From: Apostichopus japonicus
Taxonomy: Eukaryota; Echinodermata; Holothuroidea; Aspidochirotida; Stichopodidae
Direction of reading: 5' to 3'
Assembly: GCF_037975245.1 (NCBI RefSeq)
Contig: NC_092583.1
Span: 4,437,264-4,501,263 of the forward strand
Length of the DNA stretch: 64,000 nucleotides
The notes under the pieces were generated by a model. The model was given only the letters and a program-made list of their open reading frames with translations, did not search any database and was not told where the DNA came from. Position 1 is the first letter of the stretch; the number at the start of each line of letters is the position of its first letter. Positions 11,505 to 22,300 of this stretch are shown here, in pieces. Position numbers and translations under genes: made by a program.

Positions 11505-11712
11505 ATTCCGCTAAATTAGTGAAATAATCCACGAAAGTGACTCAAAATACAAAACTGATTGCCGTTTTGTTAAGGGTTCAGAGATTAAAATTGTGATTGA
11601 AAATGTGGTTACGATTTGACTAACGAACACAGTAATTACAATGCAATTACATATCTGTAACACAGTATGCGAGTTAAGGGAAGACTCGAAATTACCGTAT
11701 TCTACCATACCA
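11505..11712. repeat. Dispersed repeat family R1, copy 1
   Basis: This segment shares ordered blocks with 19087-19345: TTCCGCTAAAT, AATCCACGAAAGTG, ACGAACACAG, TAACACAGTA and GAATTTACCG-like sequence. It has no coding capacity and its class was not identified. Confidence 0.7.
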
Positions 11713-12153
11713 AAACACCAATAGTGGCAATTACAAAGCACAATCATCCAGTCATGGCAAATACATTGCACTGTGTACCACAACTGCATTCATTCTACAG
11801 ACTTAGGATAGCAATTTAAAGGTCATACCTAACTTTGACACATATTCTGGTAAATGGACCTTCAAGTGGATTATTTTGTTGGCAAAGGACACGACAATAT
11901 GCAGTTTATCAAAACAATTAGAACCACTTTGTATAGGCCTTGTCACGAAATAAACCAATACTAGGCTAGTACTGTACGCTAGGCTCTTGAGCCTAACGTG
12001 TTAAGCGTGTAATATATCCACACGTAACCTACCCTGTAATTGTTGGGTACTGTACGTTCAATGCAATTTGTACGCATTTCTTCGCTACATAATTGAGCAA
12101 TGAAAATGCTTAATTTTGTAGGTTCAACTTGGCTTATCAGCAACGTAACTTAC

Positions 12154-12300
12154 CAAAGAGTATGGGTAACACACCTCCCCTTTCTAAATTCAGAATAGTA
12201 ACGGTTCGTCTTTTCTCAAAGAGCTTTTAATGGACGACTTTTTGACGGCAAACTCCAGCAGTGCGTCTATACCTCTCTACGACAGTTGATTTGGTTAGCA
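12154..12300 (-). other. Possible 5' non-coding exon of beta-catenin
   Basis: A strong donor (CTCTTTG|GTAAGTTACG) lies on the minus strand at 12153-12148. The beta-catenin start exon is preceded by an acceptor, so an upstream exon must exist and this is the best donor I see before 12.3 kb. The right boundary is a guess. The assignment is inference only. Confidence 0.22.
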
Positions 12301-14451
12301 AGTTGAAACCGCAGAATATGCATCAGCTGTCAATCAAACAAGAGTCATCGCATTGCCTAAATAAAATAGTTCCATCTAATAGTGAAATTTCTCCATTTCC
12401 AGACTCTGATTTTTACTTGATGTCACGTAAAGGCTCTTAAACATCGATTAACTTTAAATAAATATATTTAATGATTGAAAATTGAAGTTTCAAAGATAAA
12501 TATACCGTTCCAAATGCAGCGGAGTAATACAGATGATTGTGTGCAGTGGTTAATACTCATTCACTTGGAATGTAAAGTGTGTTGGCCTATTGATGTTTTC
12601 TGGAGACAGTACCACCCATGTTTTCAGTTAAATACCTTGTCCTTTGTACTAACTGAATTGGGGAATTGAATTTCTATTGAAGCACGAAAATAGAAACTAT
12701 TGTCATTGCCATTGTACACAAAAGACGGTAAAACGTTGCATTTGCTTCGCTTGTATTGTCTAAATGTTCCATGTGATGTTCACCTTTATGAAAAGCATCG
12801 TAGCCCGTCAGGTGTACAGATATACTGAATATACACTAAGTCACTGTTTTGTATTTAATCCGCCTAATGGGCTTTAAAGTTGCCCGGTCGTTATTTCTTG
12901 TGAAAATTTCAGGACGTTATGGGAAAGGGGTCTTAGCCGGTGGGTTGAGGTGTGGGAAGCCCACAGTTTGATATGCCACTTTTTGTACACACATATTGCA
13001 AATGGAAAAGTGCCCATTTAAGTTATTTAGAAAGGGATTTTTCGTTCAGAAAATAGAGAAAGTGTCATCAGAAAGTGTCCTTAGCATTGGAAAGTTCATA
13101 AAAGGGTATAGACACCAAAAAGTGTTTTTTTGTTGTTGAAAATAACAACTAAACAAACAACTACAACAGATAAAGTCCTCTTCGCCAAACTCCATTTAAT
13201 TATTTTACAATATTTTATTGCAAGGACGACATATGTGCCTCAACATGTGGCTGGAAGGACATTGACAGCACCCGCCTGATACGTGAGTCGTCTGCTGGAT
13301 GAATTAACCTCTCCTTTTTTAAATCCTGGATCCGCCTCTAAGGCCAGTCAGTTCAGTAAATCATAATTACTGGACGGGCCCCTTTTATTCATTTTCTTAT
13401 GTACTAGACTGGCAGCATTGGATTTTCATTACAGGGATATAATAGTGATTCCATCGTTCAACAAACCACCGCGTATGCGCGGCACCCACCGTCTCTCTCT
13501 ATATTCGGTCCTTTTGTGTAACATTCCATTCCCGTCCCCAACACAGTATACCCCAGTCCTAAATGCTTGAAAATCGGCATAACTATAGGTTTATGATTAG
13601 CTCTAAACGCAAGGTTATGCTAATAAATACTCTCCATTTTTTGACAGCTAGGGGGCATGTACACATATGTAGCAGTGGCCAAATTATTCCTCGCAGGAAC
13701 GTAAACAAAACAACTCCCGATTGACGATGAAAGGTGGGGACGCCATGGTTCCCTGCCCCACCCACTTCCCACTCCGTACTTAAGTTATGTAGGCCGGAAG
13801 AGGGGTGTCCCACACGATGTCACATAGCCACCTAAGTTGAAAGAATGTGAAGCATGTATGTGCTGTATGAATGCCACAGGTTGAGAGGGCTGGTACATGT
13901 GGCATATGAAGGTGGTTCTGTCACGGACGCAACTTTTCGCCGGGAAAACTTCTTGGCAGGGGTAGATGTACCACAGAATGGTACAATCTTTTAATAATTA
14001 CGGTATTTTCGCCAGTGGGCACCTAACGTTATTGGCAGTGACCAATGGTCCGGCCAGTCTCTAGGCCAATACAGTGTACGTCTTGTTCACGTCTTCCACT
14101 GGGTTTCCACATGCACTCGGCAAATCTTATAAATGCAATATTCAAATTAGGAGATAATTCTGTTTTCATCAAATGACATGCAAAAACATATAATTCAATG
14201 TTATGCATTTCATTGTTTTATTTTTTCTTTCTTAGATTTATTTCACTGAAACCAATAATATCATTAAGTCAAGTTTAAAGGTTAAATGTTATAGATTCAG
14301 TATTTGTAAATTCCCATTCCTCACATACAGAAAATAAACATTTTACACAAACAAAAAAACGAAATAAAAAAAACAAAATATTTTAAGCACATGTGGCTCA
14401 ATGATCTGGTATTTAGAATTGATCAAGTCTTCAGCCTATTTGTGTGAAGAA
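12301..14451. other. Intergenic stretch, nothing recognised
   Basis: This is AT-rich single-copy-looking DNA between beta-catenin and the SLC35G-like gene. I see no coding exon, RNA gene or clear repeat here. Confidence 0.5.
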
Positions 14452-14752
14452 CAGGCGCGTAGCGTAGCCAAGGGGGTGGTGGCGAAGGGGCGACCGCCGC
14501 CCCCCCCCCCCCTTCAGCATATTTTTGTGTATGTTTTTATGATATAACTAGTAATTTCAAGCTTAGATGCAACTTACAAGGCCTGGGAAGTGCCATTTCC
14601 AGCGATCTGGGGAGGCATTTTCAGCCATAATGTTTTTGTACGTGTAGCGCCAACATATGGTGGTGCTACGCTTAGATAGTTTTCAATGCAGAATCTACGA
14701 TAGTTTGCCTACAGGTTCGCCCTCCCTTGGCAAATTCCTGGCTACGCGCCTA
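14452..14752. mobile_element. hAT-type MITE, 301 bp, with 8-bp target duplication
   Basis: The left end is CAGGCGCGTAGCGTAGCC and the right end, reversed, is TAGGCGCGTAGCCAGG. It is flanked by GTGAAGAA at 14444-14451 and 14753-14760, a perfect 8-bp duplication. The inside is G/C-homopolymer-rich near the left end and has no open reading frame. Confidence 0.88.
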
Positions 14753-15193
14753 GTGAAGAAACAGTAAATCTGTGATATCCCGTTCTGTTTTCTTTCTTAG
14801 CTGTTTAGGGAAGCTCTGTAGCACAGACCAGTAATGATGGTTGGGTTTGTGTCACAACAGATGATGATATATTTCTATAAGAATTAGGCTTGGCCAGGAC
14901 AAGTAGATCTATACATCGTCAAGGGCGGTCATGATGCATGCACAGGTAATTTTGGAACGAAGTCATGTATATGATGTATCAGAATATGAAATATGAAAAC
15001 TTAAAGTGATGCGAGTGAACTGTTATTTCCAGCATCGGCGTAAGCTATCAAAGTTAATTTCCGTTGAGATTTGAGTCTTGAACCAAAAAAACCCATGAAA
15101 ATCACTCGACAGGGTTGACCTGATCACTGAATACAAAAAAAAAGAAGTTCTGCCTCTTTAATTCTAATCACGAAGCCACCTTCTGAGCATGCG

Positions 15194-16240
15194 CTATTTA
15201 TTCGTGGTACTCCCTATGATTGACTCCGTTTCGTTCTCGTCGACGTTTTCCTCATCTTTCTTCTTTCTTAATGTAATAAAAATGACACCTAATGAGACGC
15301 ACCCTGCACCCACCAAACTGTACACGTCAGGTACTACGGCCAAAGCGATGAACTGCAACATGTACGTCATAGCTGTCGAAGACGTCCCGATCAAACTAAC
15401 ATGGTAGACGCTCTCCCACCATAGAGCAATCATCATTAGCAGATTACCGACGTAACCCAAAACACCAGACCCTATTAATAGCCCCTGGGTGACGTGTGAC
15501 GTTGGGTATTCCCAAACACCAAGTATGGTACACGTTGCCGCGCATATGGTTGAAGAAATGAGATTCGTGTAAAATATCGACACCTGAACTTCGACTTTTT
15601 TAAGGCAGAGAATTCGTCTGAACAGAGCTCCGATTGACACTGATACCGCTCCGCCCGACGCCGCCAAAAACCCGTATAACAGTGAATGGTCCTGTAAAAT
15701 GAGTCCGTTGAAAAGTTGGGTGGGTCGTGAAAGCGTCATGATTCCTACAATTGCGAAAACGCATGCGCAAATATCGATGTAGGTTAATTTCTCTGATAGA
15801 AATATCCACCCGAAAAATCCTATCAGTGCAGGATTACATGAAACGATAGCACTAGCATCGGCAACGAAAAGATACTTATATGATACCATAACTAGCATCA
15901 TCTGAACTGCACTAAGAATGCCGGTAATGCCCACCAAGGCAAATATGATAGGCGGCACCTTTAATGAATGCCTATGGTACAGAATAGCTGGAACAGTGCA
16001 AAGCATCATCATCGCTCTCTCGGTGAACGAAATCAACACCGGATCTAAAGAAGATGTAACCACTTTAGAAAAAAGACATCGAAGTGCGTTACAAAATGCT
16101 CCTGCAACGACAAGTAGAAGATATCTTCTCTCCCATAGTAATGTACATAAGAGGGTCAAGCGACCGCCGCCGCTACTAGATCCGGAACCATCGGACTTGT
16201 TCTGGTCTTCCTGGAGAAGTTGTTGGAGTTCTGCCTCGGC
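15194..16240 (-). CDS. SLC35G-like main coding exon, residues 2-349
   Basis: The acceptor CCCATATTCAG ends at 16241, followed by GCC GAG GCA. The frame is open to TAG at 15194-15196, for 348 codons before the stop. This exon carries all transmembrane segments. I found no confident polyadenylation signal close downstream. Confidence 0.9.
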   Translation of the reverse strand, partial: AEAELQQLLQEDQNKSDGSGSSSGGGRLTLLCTLLWERRYLLLVVAGAFCNALRCLFSKVVTSSLDPVLISFTERAMMMLCTVPAILYHRHSLKVPPIIFALVGITGILSAVQMMLVMVSYKYLFVADASAIVSCNPALIGFFGWIFLSEKLTYIDICACVFAIVGIMTLSRPTQLFNGLILQDHSLLYGFLAASGGAVSVSIGALFRRILCLKKVEVQVSIFYTNLISSTICAATCTILGVWEYPTSHVTQGLLIGSGVLGYVGNLLMMIALWWESVYHVSLIGTSSTAMTYMLQFIALAVVPDVYSLVGAGCVSLGVIFITLRKKKDEENVDENETESIIGSTTNK

Positions 16241-16742
16241 CTGAATATGGGAATATGCATAAAGAGAAATAATAACCATCTCTACATTAAGTTTAAAAAA
16301 GTCTAAAAACAGTTGTGTGAGTGAACAAGCTTTGTGAGTGGACAGGTTTTGTGAGTGGACAAGTTGTGTGAGTTGACACGTTTTGTGAGTGGACATTTTT
16401 GTAAGTGGACAAGTTTTGTGGGTGGACAAGTTGTGTGAGTGGACGAGTTGTGAGGATTTCGAAGCATTATAGAAATAAATGATATATTCACTTACAGGTA
16501 AATAGGGAAGGGCCTTATGTACAATGACATCCTTCGAAGAGACTTAAAATGGGACCAAAACCCAAACCATTATATTTAGCTTATATGACGGAGATCTTGT
16601 GATGAACAACTACCCCACTGAAGCACTAAGAAATCTCATACTATGTTTGGGAGATATCGTAGTGTAAACGTCCCTGTCTTCAGAGAGCTGTTATTTTGTA
16701 AATCAATGAAATGATCAATCAATCAACCAGTTTACTCACCAT
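15194..16742 (-). CDS. SLC35G-like membrane transporter (EamA/DMT fold), two coding exons
   Basis: This is a predicted multi-pass solute transporter of the drug/metabolite superfamily; its substrate is unknown. Coding exons are 16740-16742 (ATG only) and 15194-16240, giving 349 residues plus stop, a normal length for SLC35G. The mature start reads M|AEAELQQLLQED. After a Ser/Gly-rich cytosolic segment (about 16-28) there are about ten hydrophobic segments, the first at about 41-60. Two EamA-type halves are recognisable: the first around VADASAIVSCNPALIGFFGW and SEKLT, the second around GVLGYVGNLLMMIALWWE and SLIGTSSTAMTYMLQ. The C-terminus is a charged KKKDEENVDENE tail. A minisatellite fills the intron and is accidentally open in frame upstream of the acceptor. 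The SLC35G subfamily member (G1, G2 or other) is not resolved. Confidence 0.88.
16317..16452. repeat. Minisatellite, 17-18-bp unit, in the SLC35G-like intron
   Basis: About eight degenerate units of the form GTGAGTGGACAAGTTTT occur. On the minus strand they read in frame as repeated HKTCPLT-like peptides, which is a by-product of the repeat. Confidence 0.88.
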
Positions 16743-16770
16743 TTTCAATGTTCTTGAAAACTTGTTTGCC
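16740..16770 (-). CDS. SLC35G-like first exon: short 5' UTR ending in ATG
   Basis: GAAAATG is followed at once by donor GTGAGT (16739-16734), so the exon ends with the start codon at 16742-16740. Joining to GCC at 16240 gives M-A-E-A-E in frame. The 5' limit of the exon is unknown; the value given is approximate. Confidence 0.7.
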
Positions 16771-16784
16771 CCTTTTCTTCTGTT

Positions 16785-16791
16785 GTATATA
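16785..16791 (-). promoter_or_regulatory. TATA-like box upstream of the SLC35G-like gene
   Basis: TATATAC on the minus strand lies about 43 bases upstream of the ATG. If used, it would give a 5' UTR of about 15-20 bases. It is a short motif in AT-rich DNA, so the support is weak. Confidence 0.25.
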
Positions 16792-16799
16792 ACTGCGTG

Positions 16800-18412
16800 T
16801 AGTGTATATGCCCACTAATCATGTGACGTAATAGGGTTGGTAGTGAGCGATAAGCATGTGTATCGTGTTTATACTAGCCTATAAGTGACAATAGTGTCTG
16901 AGCTTGAATTAATCGCAGGAAGAATTTTGAAGAGGCGAAAGAAATCCGAAATTCCCAACTACCAACTGACTTAATTCTTTGATAATTCGCCTTTAATATA
17001 TTTCGGAATTTACGAAACGCATGAATAAAGTCTTAAGTAATGTACATACCATTGCTAGTAGTAAGCAACTTAACTGTATACTTAACACATATGTATATAA
17101 AAGTCTATAGAGAGGGACTAATCCCTCGAAGATTAGTGTAAAAAGTTTTGAACTATAGGAGGAAACATCTGGGGTTTTAAAAAGGCAGATTAAAGGTCAA
17201 CGGGTTTGGGCCCTGAAATTGTAGTATCATGAAAATTGCTAGACATTTTCTAGTAGGCCTCATTCTTTATAGAGAATTTGATCCTCCTAGCCATTAAGAA
17301 TTGTTGCAAATGACAATTTAATGTGTTCGTGTGGATAACTACTTGTAGGGTGGCAGTGACATCCTTGATGAAATTTCAGCAAAGGATGATTTTCTAGCGT
17401 TTTTTCGGGGGGCAACATTGATGACTTTCATCTACAAGTAAGAAGACAGTATACGGCGTTCAGAACCGTAAATATACGGCTCTGAAGGCGTTTGTATAGA
17501 GCGCCATCACATTGCTACACCACTTCATAAACTGGCCCGGAACTTCAACGCAACCCATGCATCCTTCTAACGTAAAAGTAATCACTGCTTACGACTGGGG
17601 CAGGGAATGTCCTTGCTCGGAAAAGTTAATACGGGTTATATTCTTAGTGCACACATCAATCTTCCTACAAATAAACGATCTGTTTATAAGCAGATATTAA
17701 CCATTGTAGCCTACTTCGCTTCAGTTACTTCAGTCACGCCATTAAATTAGAGTTTCCTGGACCTGAGATCGACCGAAAATCAAAATACGATAGTTTATTT
17801 ACTTTAATTGCTAAAAAGGGATTGATATGTCAAATATTTCTGCAAAAATTTGCCAAAATTTGATTGGATACGATACGTACCTACTGTTTGGTAAAATATT
17901 TGCCCATTTTATTTTAGCGTCCATTGAGATTTAATTGTGCATGCACTTAATGTTAGTGGTGAGTGCCACTTTGTGTGCACCTCTGAAGCAGGCTAAGCTT
18001 CTATACCTTGCCATCTGACAGGCGTATAGCCCGGACCCGGCCCGTGCCTGTCAGTGTCCCATCATAACTTTTTTCAAAGCCAAGGGGTTCGGTTAATTGC
18101 CGCTAGAGTCCTTGCCCTCATTTATTTTAAGATATAGGTGCTCACCGCAGTGAATATCATTATAAGGTCAACGAGTTGAGTGCAATTGATATTTTTATAA
18201 CAATAAATAAAATCTAAACTACAATCCGACTTATAGGTGATTAACCAAACGTGAAGTATTTTCTAGTATCGTATTTCTGCAGGGCTAAATTCGATCCTGG
18301 ACTCTTAAAATTTGTATTTCATGCAGAGTTTGAGATGATTGCACGCACTTAGTACCTGACTGAGAAAATCATTTTCCTTATATTCAAATCGAACTGTCAC
18401 CGAATAATTTGT
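16800..18412. other. Intergenic stretch, nothing recognised
   Basis: This lies upstream of the SLC35G-like gene. There are no open frames with coding character and no clear repeats. Confidence 0.5.
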
Positions 18413-18420
18413 TAACATGT

Positions 18421-18796
18421 CAAGGGCGTAGGAACCGGGGGGGGGGGGGGGCTGGGGGGCGCCAGCCCCCCCCCCAGTGAAAAATATGGGGGGCGGAAGT
18501 ATCGTTCCGCCCCCCCCGCTCCGCAAGTCAGAAAACCCCTTTTTCATTTCCAAATGAGAAAAAAATCTCATTTGAAGCACCAAATTGCATCTAAGGCCAG
18601 GTGAAAATGCAAAATTCTTTACAAAATGGGAGTGGGTGTTGAAGTGTGCTATATTGCACCAAATTGCATCTGAGGCCACCTGGAAATGCAAGAAAATTCC
18701 AAAGGGGAGGGGGACACCCCCTCCCCTTAGACCCCTCCCCCAGGCCGGCCACCAGTCTTCAGCCCCCCCACTCAAAAGTACCTTCCTACGCCACTG
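18421..18796. mobile_element. hAT-type MITE, 376 bp, with 8-bp target duplication
   Basis: The left end is CAAGGGCGTAGGAACC and the right end, reversed, is CAGTGGCGTAGGAAGG. It is flanked by TAACATGT at 18413-18420 and 18797-18804. The left part is a G/C homopolymer hairpin (about 18436-18477). An internal block, CACCAAATTGCATCT, occurs twice. It shares its GGGGGAGGGGTCTAAGGGG block with the element at 57391. The open frames across it are spurious. Confidence 0.9.
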
Positions 18797-19086
18797 TAAC
18801 ATGTTCACATGTAGGCCTATATATAGTCAACTCGACTGATTTGAGGGAGGCTAATTATTGGCCTAAATGCATGTATGAAAAGGGGTAAAGCCTACGTACG
18901 CGTTAACTTCGCGATAATAAGGGCATTAATGTTTTTTTCTCTCAGCTGTTTATGTGATTTCATCACGATCATGATTCGACCAGATTCCGCCGAAAATAAA
19001 AAAAACTACGTACTTGCAAAGTCAAACCGCTTGATGCAAGGAAAAATTGCCCTTACTTTTGGAATGCATTGAAGAGTTTACTGTTT

Positions 19087-19345
19087 AATTCCGCTAAATG
19101 GGTTATATAATCCACGAAAGTGTCTGAAAATATAAAAATGAAGTTTCCTTGGGCAATTTGGCCGCTTCCTTTCAGGCTTTAATAAAAAAAATTGATTGAA
19201 AAAGTGGTTGCAATTTTACTTACGAACACAGCAACTATACAGTGGCTTTTAGTGCCACTACGTAGGGCCTATTACTTAAAATTTCTATGAGTATAACACA
19301 GTACACGAATTTAGGGAACACCGAATTTACCGCACACTACCACAC
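19087..19345. repeat. Dispersed repeat family R1, copy 2
   Basis: This matches 11505-11712 in the same order and orientation over about 200 bases with moderate divergence. It begins TTAATTCCGCTAAATGGG and includes AATCCACGAAAGTG. Confidence 0.7.
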
Positions 19346-22300
19346 TGATACCATACGATGTTCCCTCTACCTGCAACAAATTGCCCGAGTTGACAGGCGT
19401 GAGATAAAACCATGATAATGAAGCCATATTGTAATAAGGTTCACGAGTACCTACATAGTGAATACTGTTTGTTTTCTCTCCGTCAATGACTTCAGCATTT
19501 GGTATTGTTTACCTCGAGACGTTGATAAGTTTTTTAGGGATGTTTCATGTGGAAAATTTGAAATTGAAATTGAAATGATGACAGTTTTTCCAGTTGACCT
19601 ATTAGTGTTAGCGACAGATAAGATAACAAACTGCGTAAAGATATTTATAATTATAGCCTACGCTTCGTTACCTTTCTGCTAAGATTTGTTGTTTTTTTGC
19701 ACATTATGCAAAATGATACAGGAATCTTAGAAGAAAGATATCTATATATAAATAATGACTAGTGGTTTTCTTTTAAATCTTTATTTGTGTTATCATCATG
19801 ACGTGACTTGTTTGAGTCGTTTCTGTGGAAAGCCAGGACAGACAGACTAGACGTGATCTAGCTGCCGTACTAGTACTAGTATAGTACTACTACTAACGGT
19901 GTTCGCTGCAGGTGTGCGGAAAGGTCCCATAAACAGAAGAAAGACCAGAAAATTCCACAGCCAAGTAACATCTGTATCAAAGTCATTTCTACAAATCCGG
20001 CGTCAGTTATGTAAGTATTCTGGAAACAACGTTGACAAGTTCTGCATTTCGCCTCGCGTCAGACGTACGTTACGATAGCAAACATTTCTTAGTCTTACTT
20101 AATCTTAGATGCAACAGGTCTAACGTTAGGCATACTGTAGTGTAGGCTAGTATTAGGTACAGCCTACATTGGCCAAAGCTCAGTTTGATTTGAAGCCAGG
20201 TACTTTTCCTAAGCAATCCCTTCGTCAAGCAATGTCACTAGGTAAAGGCGCATTCAAATATATGTAAGATGCAATTTCATTCCTGTACACTTCTCTTACA
20301 CTTAAAACTGTTACAGAAAGTCTGTCATTGGACTTAATTTAGTCCTAACTTAGTAGTGCTACTAGTAGTAGTACTAGTAAGTAGGCTAGGCCAATAATAT
20401 CATTTTAATATTTATTTGCCGAACTAAGTTAGGCCTAACCGTTACTCATTAGCAGGGGTGCAACTGCTGTGGAAGTATATTCATGACTTTGGTATGTTAT
20501 ACATTATGAAGTGTAAAATAAACAGGTTTTGACCAGCATTGCTACGATCTAAGATTTAACATTAACAGAAATTGCTTTTTTAACAGCTATTCAGTTCTGT
20601 CACCTAGGCCTAGCGTACTAGTATTTGTAGCAATTTGTGGGGAACAACATTTTCCATAATATAAGTCTAGACTACACATAAATTGCCATATAAACACAGC
20701 TGAATCGCACCCAATAATACCCAATGGCCACTGTCGTTCTTTGATTTCTTTATTTTACTCATCATTCCTTGTATTTGTGCACAATGCCTTCTCTCGAGGA
20801 CTACAAATATCCTGCAAACCTGGTTTGGTTTGTTTATAAGGTTTCCAAGCTCTGGTTGTCAGTGAAGCCTTTTCCCATGGTTTCCATCTAGGTCTTGCAC
20901 ACAAGCAAACTTTAGTTTAAAGTTTCTTATACTTTTCTCTTTTTAGTTATTAATCACTCTATTTAATTTATATTAATTAATAAAGAATTCTAAAGTTAAA
21001 AATAGACAATAAGGGATGCTAAATGAGATTTGATTAGAAAAAGGGACTTGTGTTATCAAGGCTTACTGGAAAGTGGAAGGAGGTCTAAAGGAGAAACTAC
21101 ATAGGAGCCTGGACGAAATTTGTTAGTTAAAGTACAAAAGGGAAACGCAAATTATTAAAGATCTTCTTGCGATAACCAATAGTGCTACTACAGCAATTTC
21201 ATTGGTACAACTCCAGAAAGGCAACGATGAAAGGCACTTCCACAATATGATTAAGCATTAATTCAAATAAAGAAGCTTGAAAGAAATTAACTTCTTTATT
21301 TTGAATGGAAATCTGTCAACAGAGGTCAAATTTCTAACGGGCAGAGGGAGTGAACTGGAGCAAAATTTACAGAAGGACCATCCCCATCATTGCATCCTAA
21401 ATTTGTAAGAAAATTTACAAAAGCTAAAAGCTAATTTTTTTTACCGCAGCAAAGAAAGCTTGTGCTAGAAAAGGAAGGACATCCAATTATTCCATTGCAG
21501 GGGAGGGGGGGGGAAGTGATATTTTGATTCATCTTTTGGGATGAATAGTATTGTATCTTTCTACTTGCCACAATCCGACCCACAACACAGTCTAACTCCT
21601 CTCTCCAGTCCTGACACTGAAATCAATTTTCTTTGAAAAAAGTATATCAGCTCGAAAAAAATCATACCTGAGTTTATAAATATTCGATATACCGTATATA
21701 TGCAGCTCCAAGTAAATGAACCTGCCAGTATGTACACTAAAATCTCTTGTCATGTAGATTGCTGTTGTAATCAAGGTCGACTGTGTACATGTCCGTTCAA
21801 TTCGCGTTATACAAATGTCTTATGTAGGTCATACAGCTGACATCATGTACTATGGGACCTTGGCATTTTGCCAAATTTTTCTTAAATATTTAATATGTAA
21901 ACTGTTTATTTGAGTGGCTGAAAGTGTACTAAGCCGGCGACAGAAATGTTGATCTCGGCCTACGGTGAGGAAGACAGTGCCCGTAAAGAGCTGAAGAAAC
22001 GTGGTAGGGGGAAGTGAAGTGATATCGATGTCAAAGCGAATACTTAACTGTTGCTTTGTGTCCTGATGCTTTTTGGAATTCTCCTAAGATAGAGCCTTGG
22101 TTTTGAAAACCAAACAAGGTTTGTTTTTTGACAAGTTCCAAGTAAATTTAAAGTAGTATGAGATTCATTGGCCATGAATATTTAAATAGGGAAACCCATA
22201 TATGGTAACCGAAAAAACATAATATTAGTGTGCAGTAATAATCACCAGCGTGTACTTTGTTGGGGCTTCCTCTCTTTACTGTACTTTATGTTGTTATGAG

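Noticed and set aside
16243-16429. N-terminal extension of the transporter frame to an ATG at 16429
   Set aside because: It is translated minisatellite and intron. A good acceptor at 16241 and an in-frame ATG at a strong donor (16740) explain the gene better.
18305-18808. 167-codon minus-strand frame with poly-Pro and poly-Gly
   Set aside because: It spans a hAT MITE with G/C homopolymers; no protein family resemblance.
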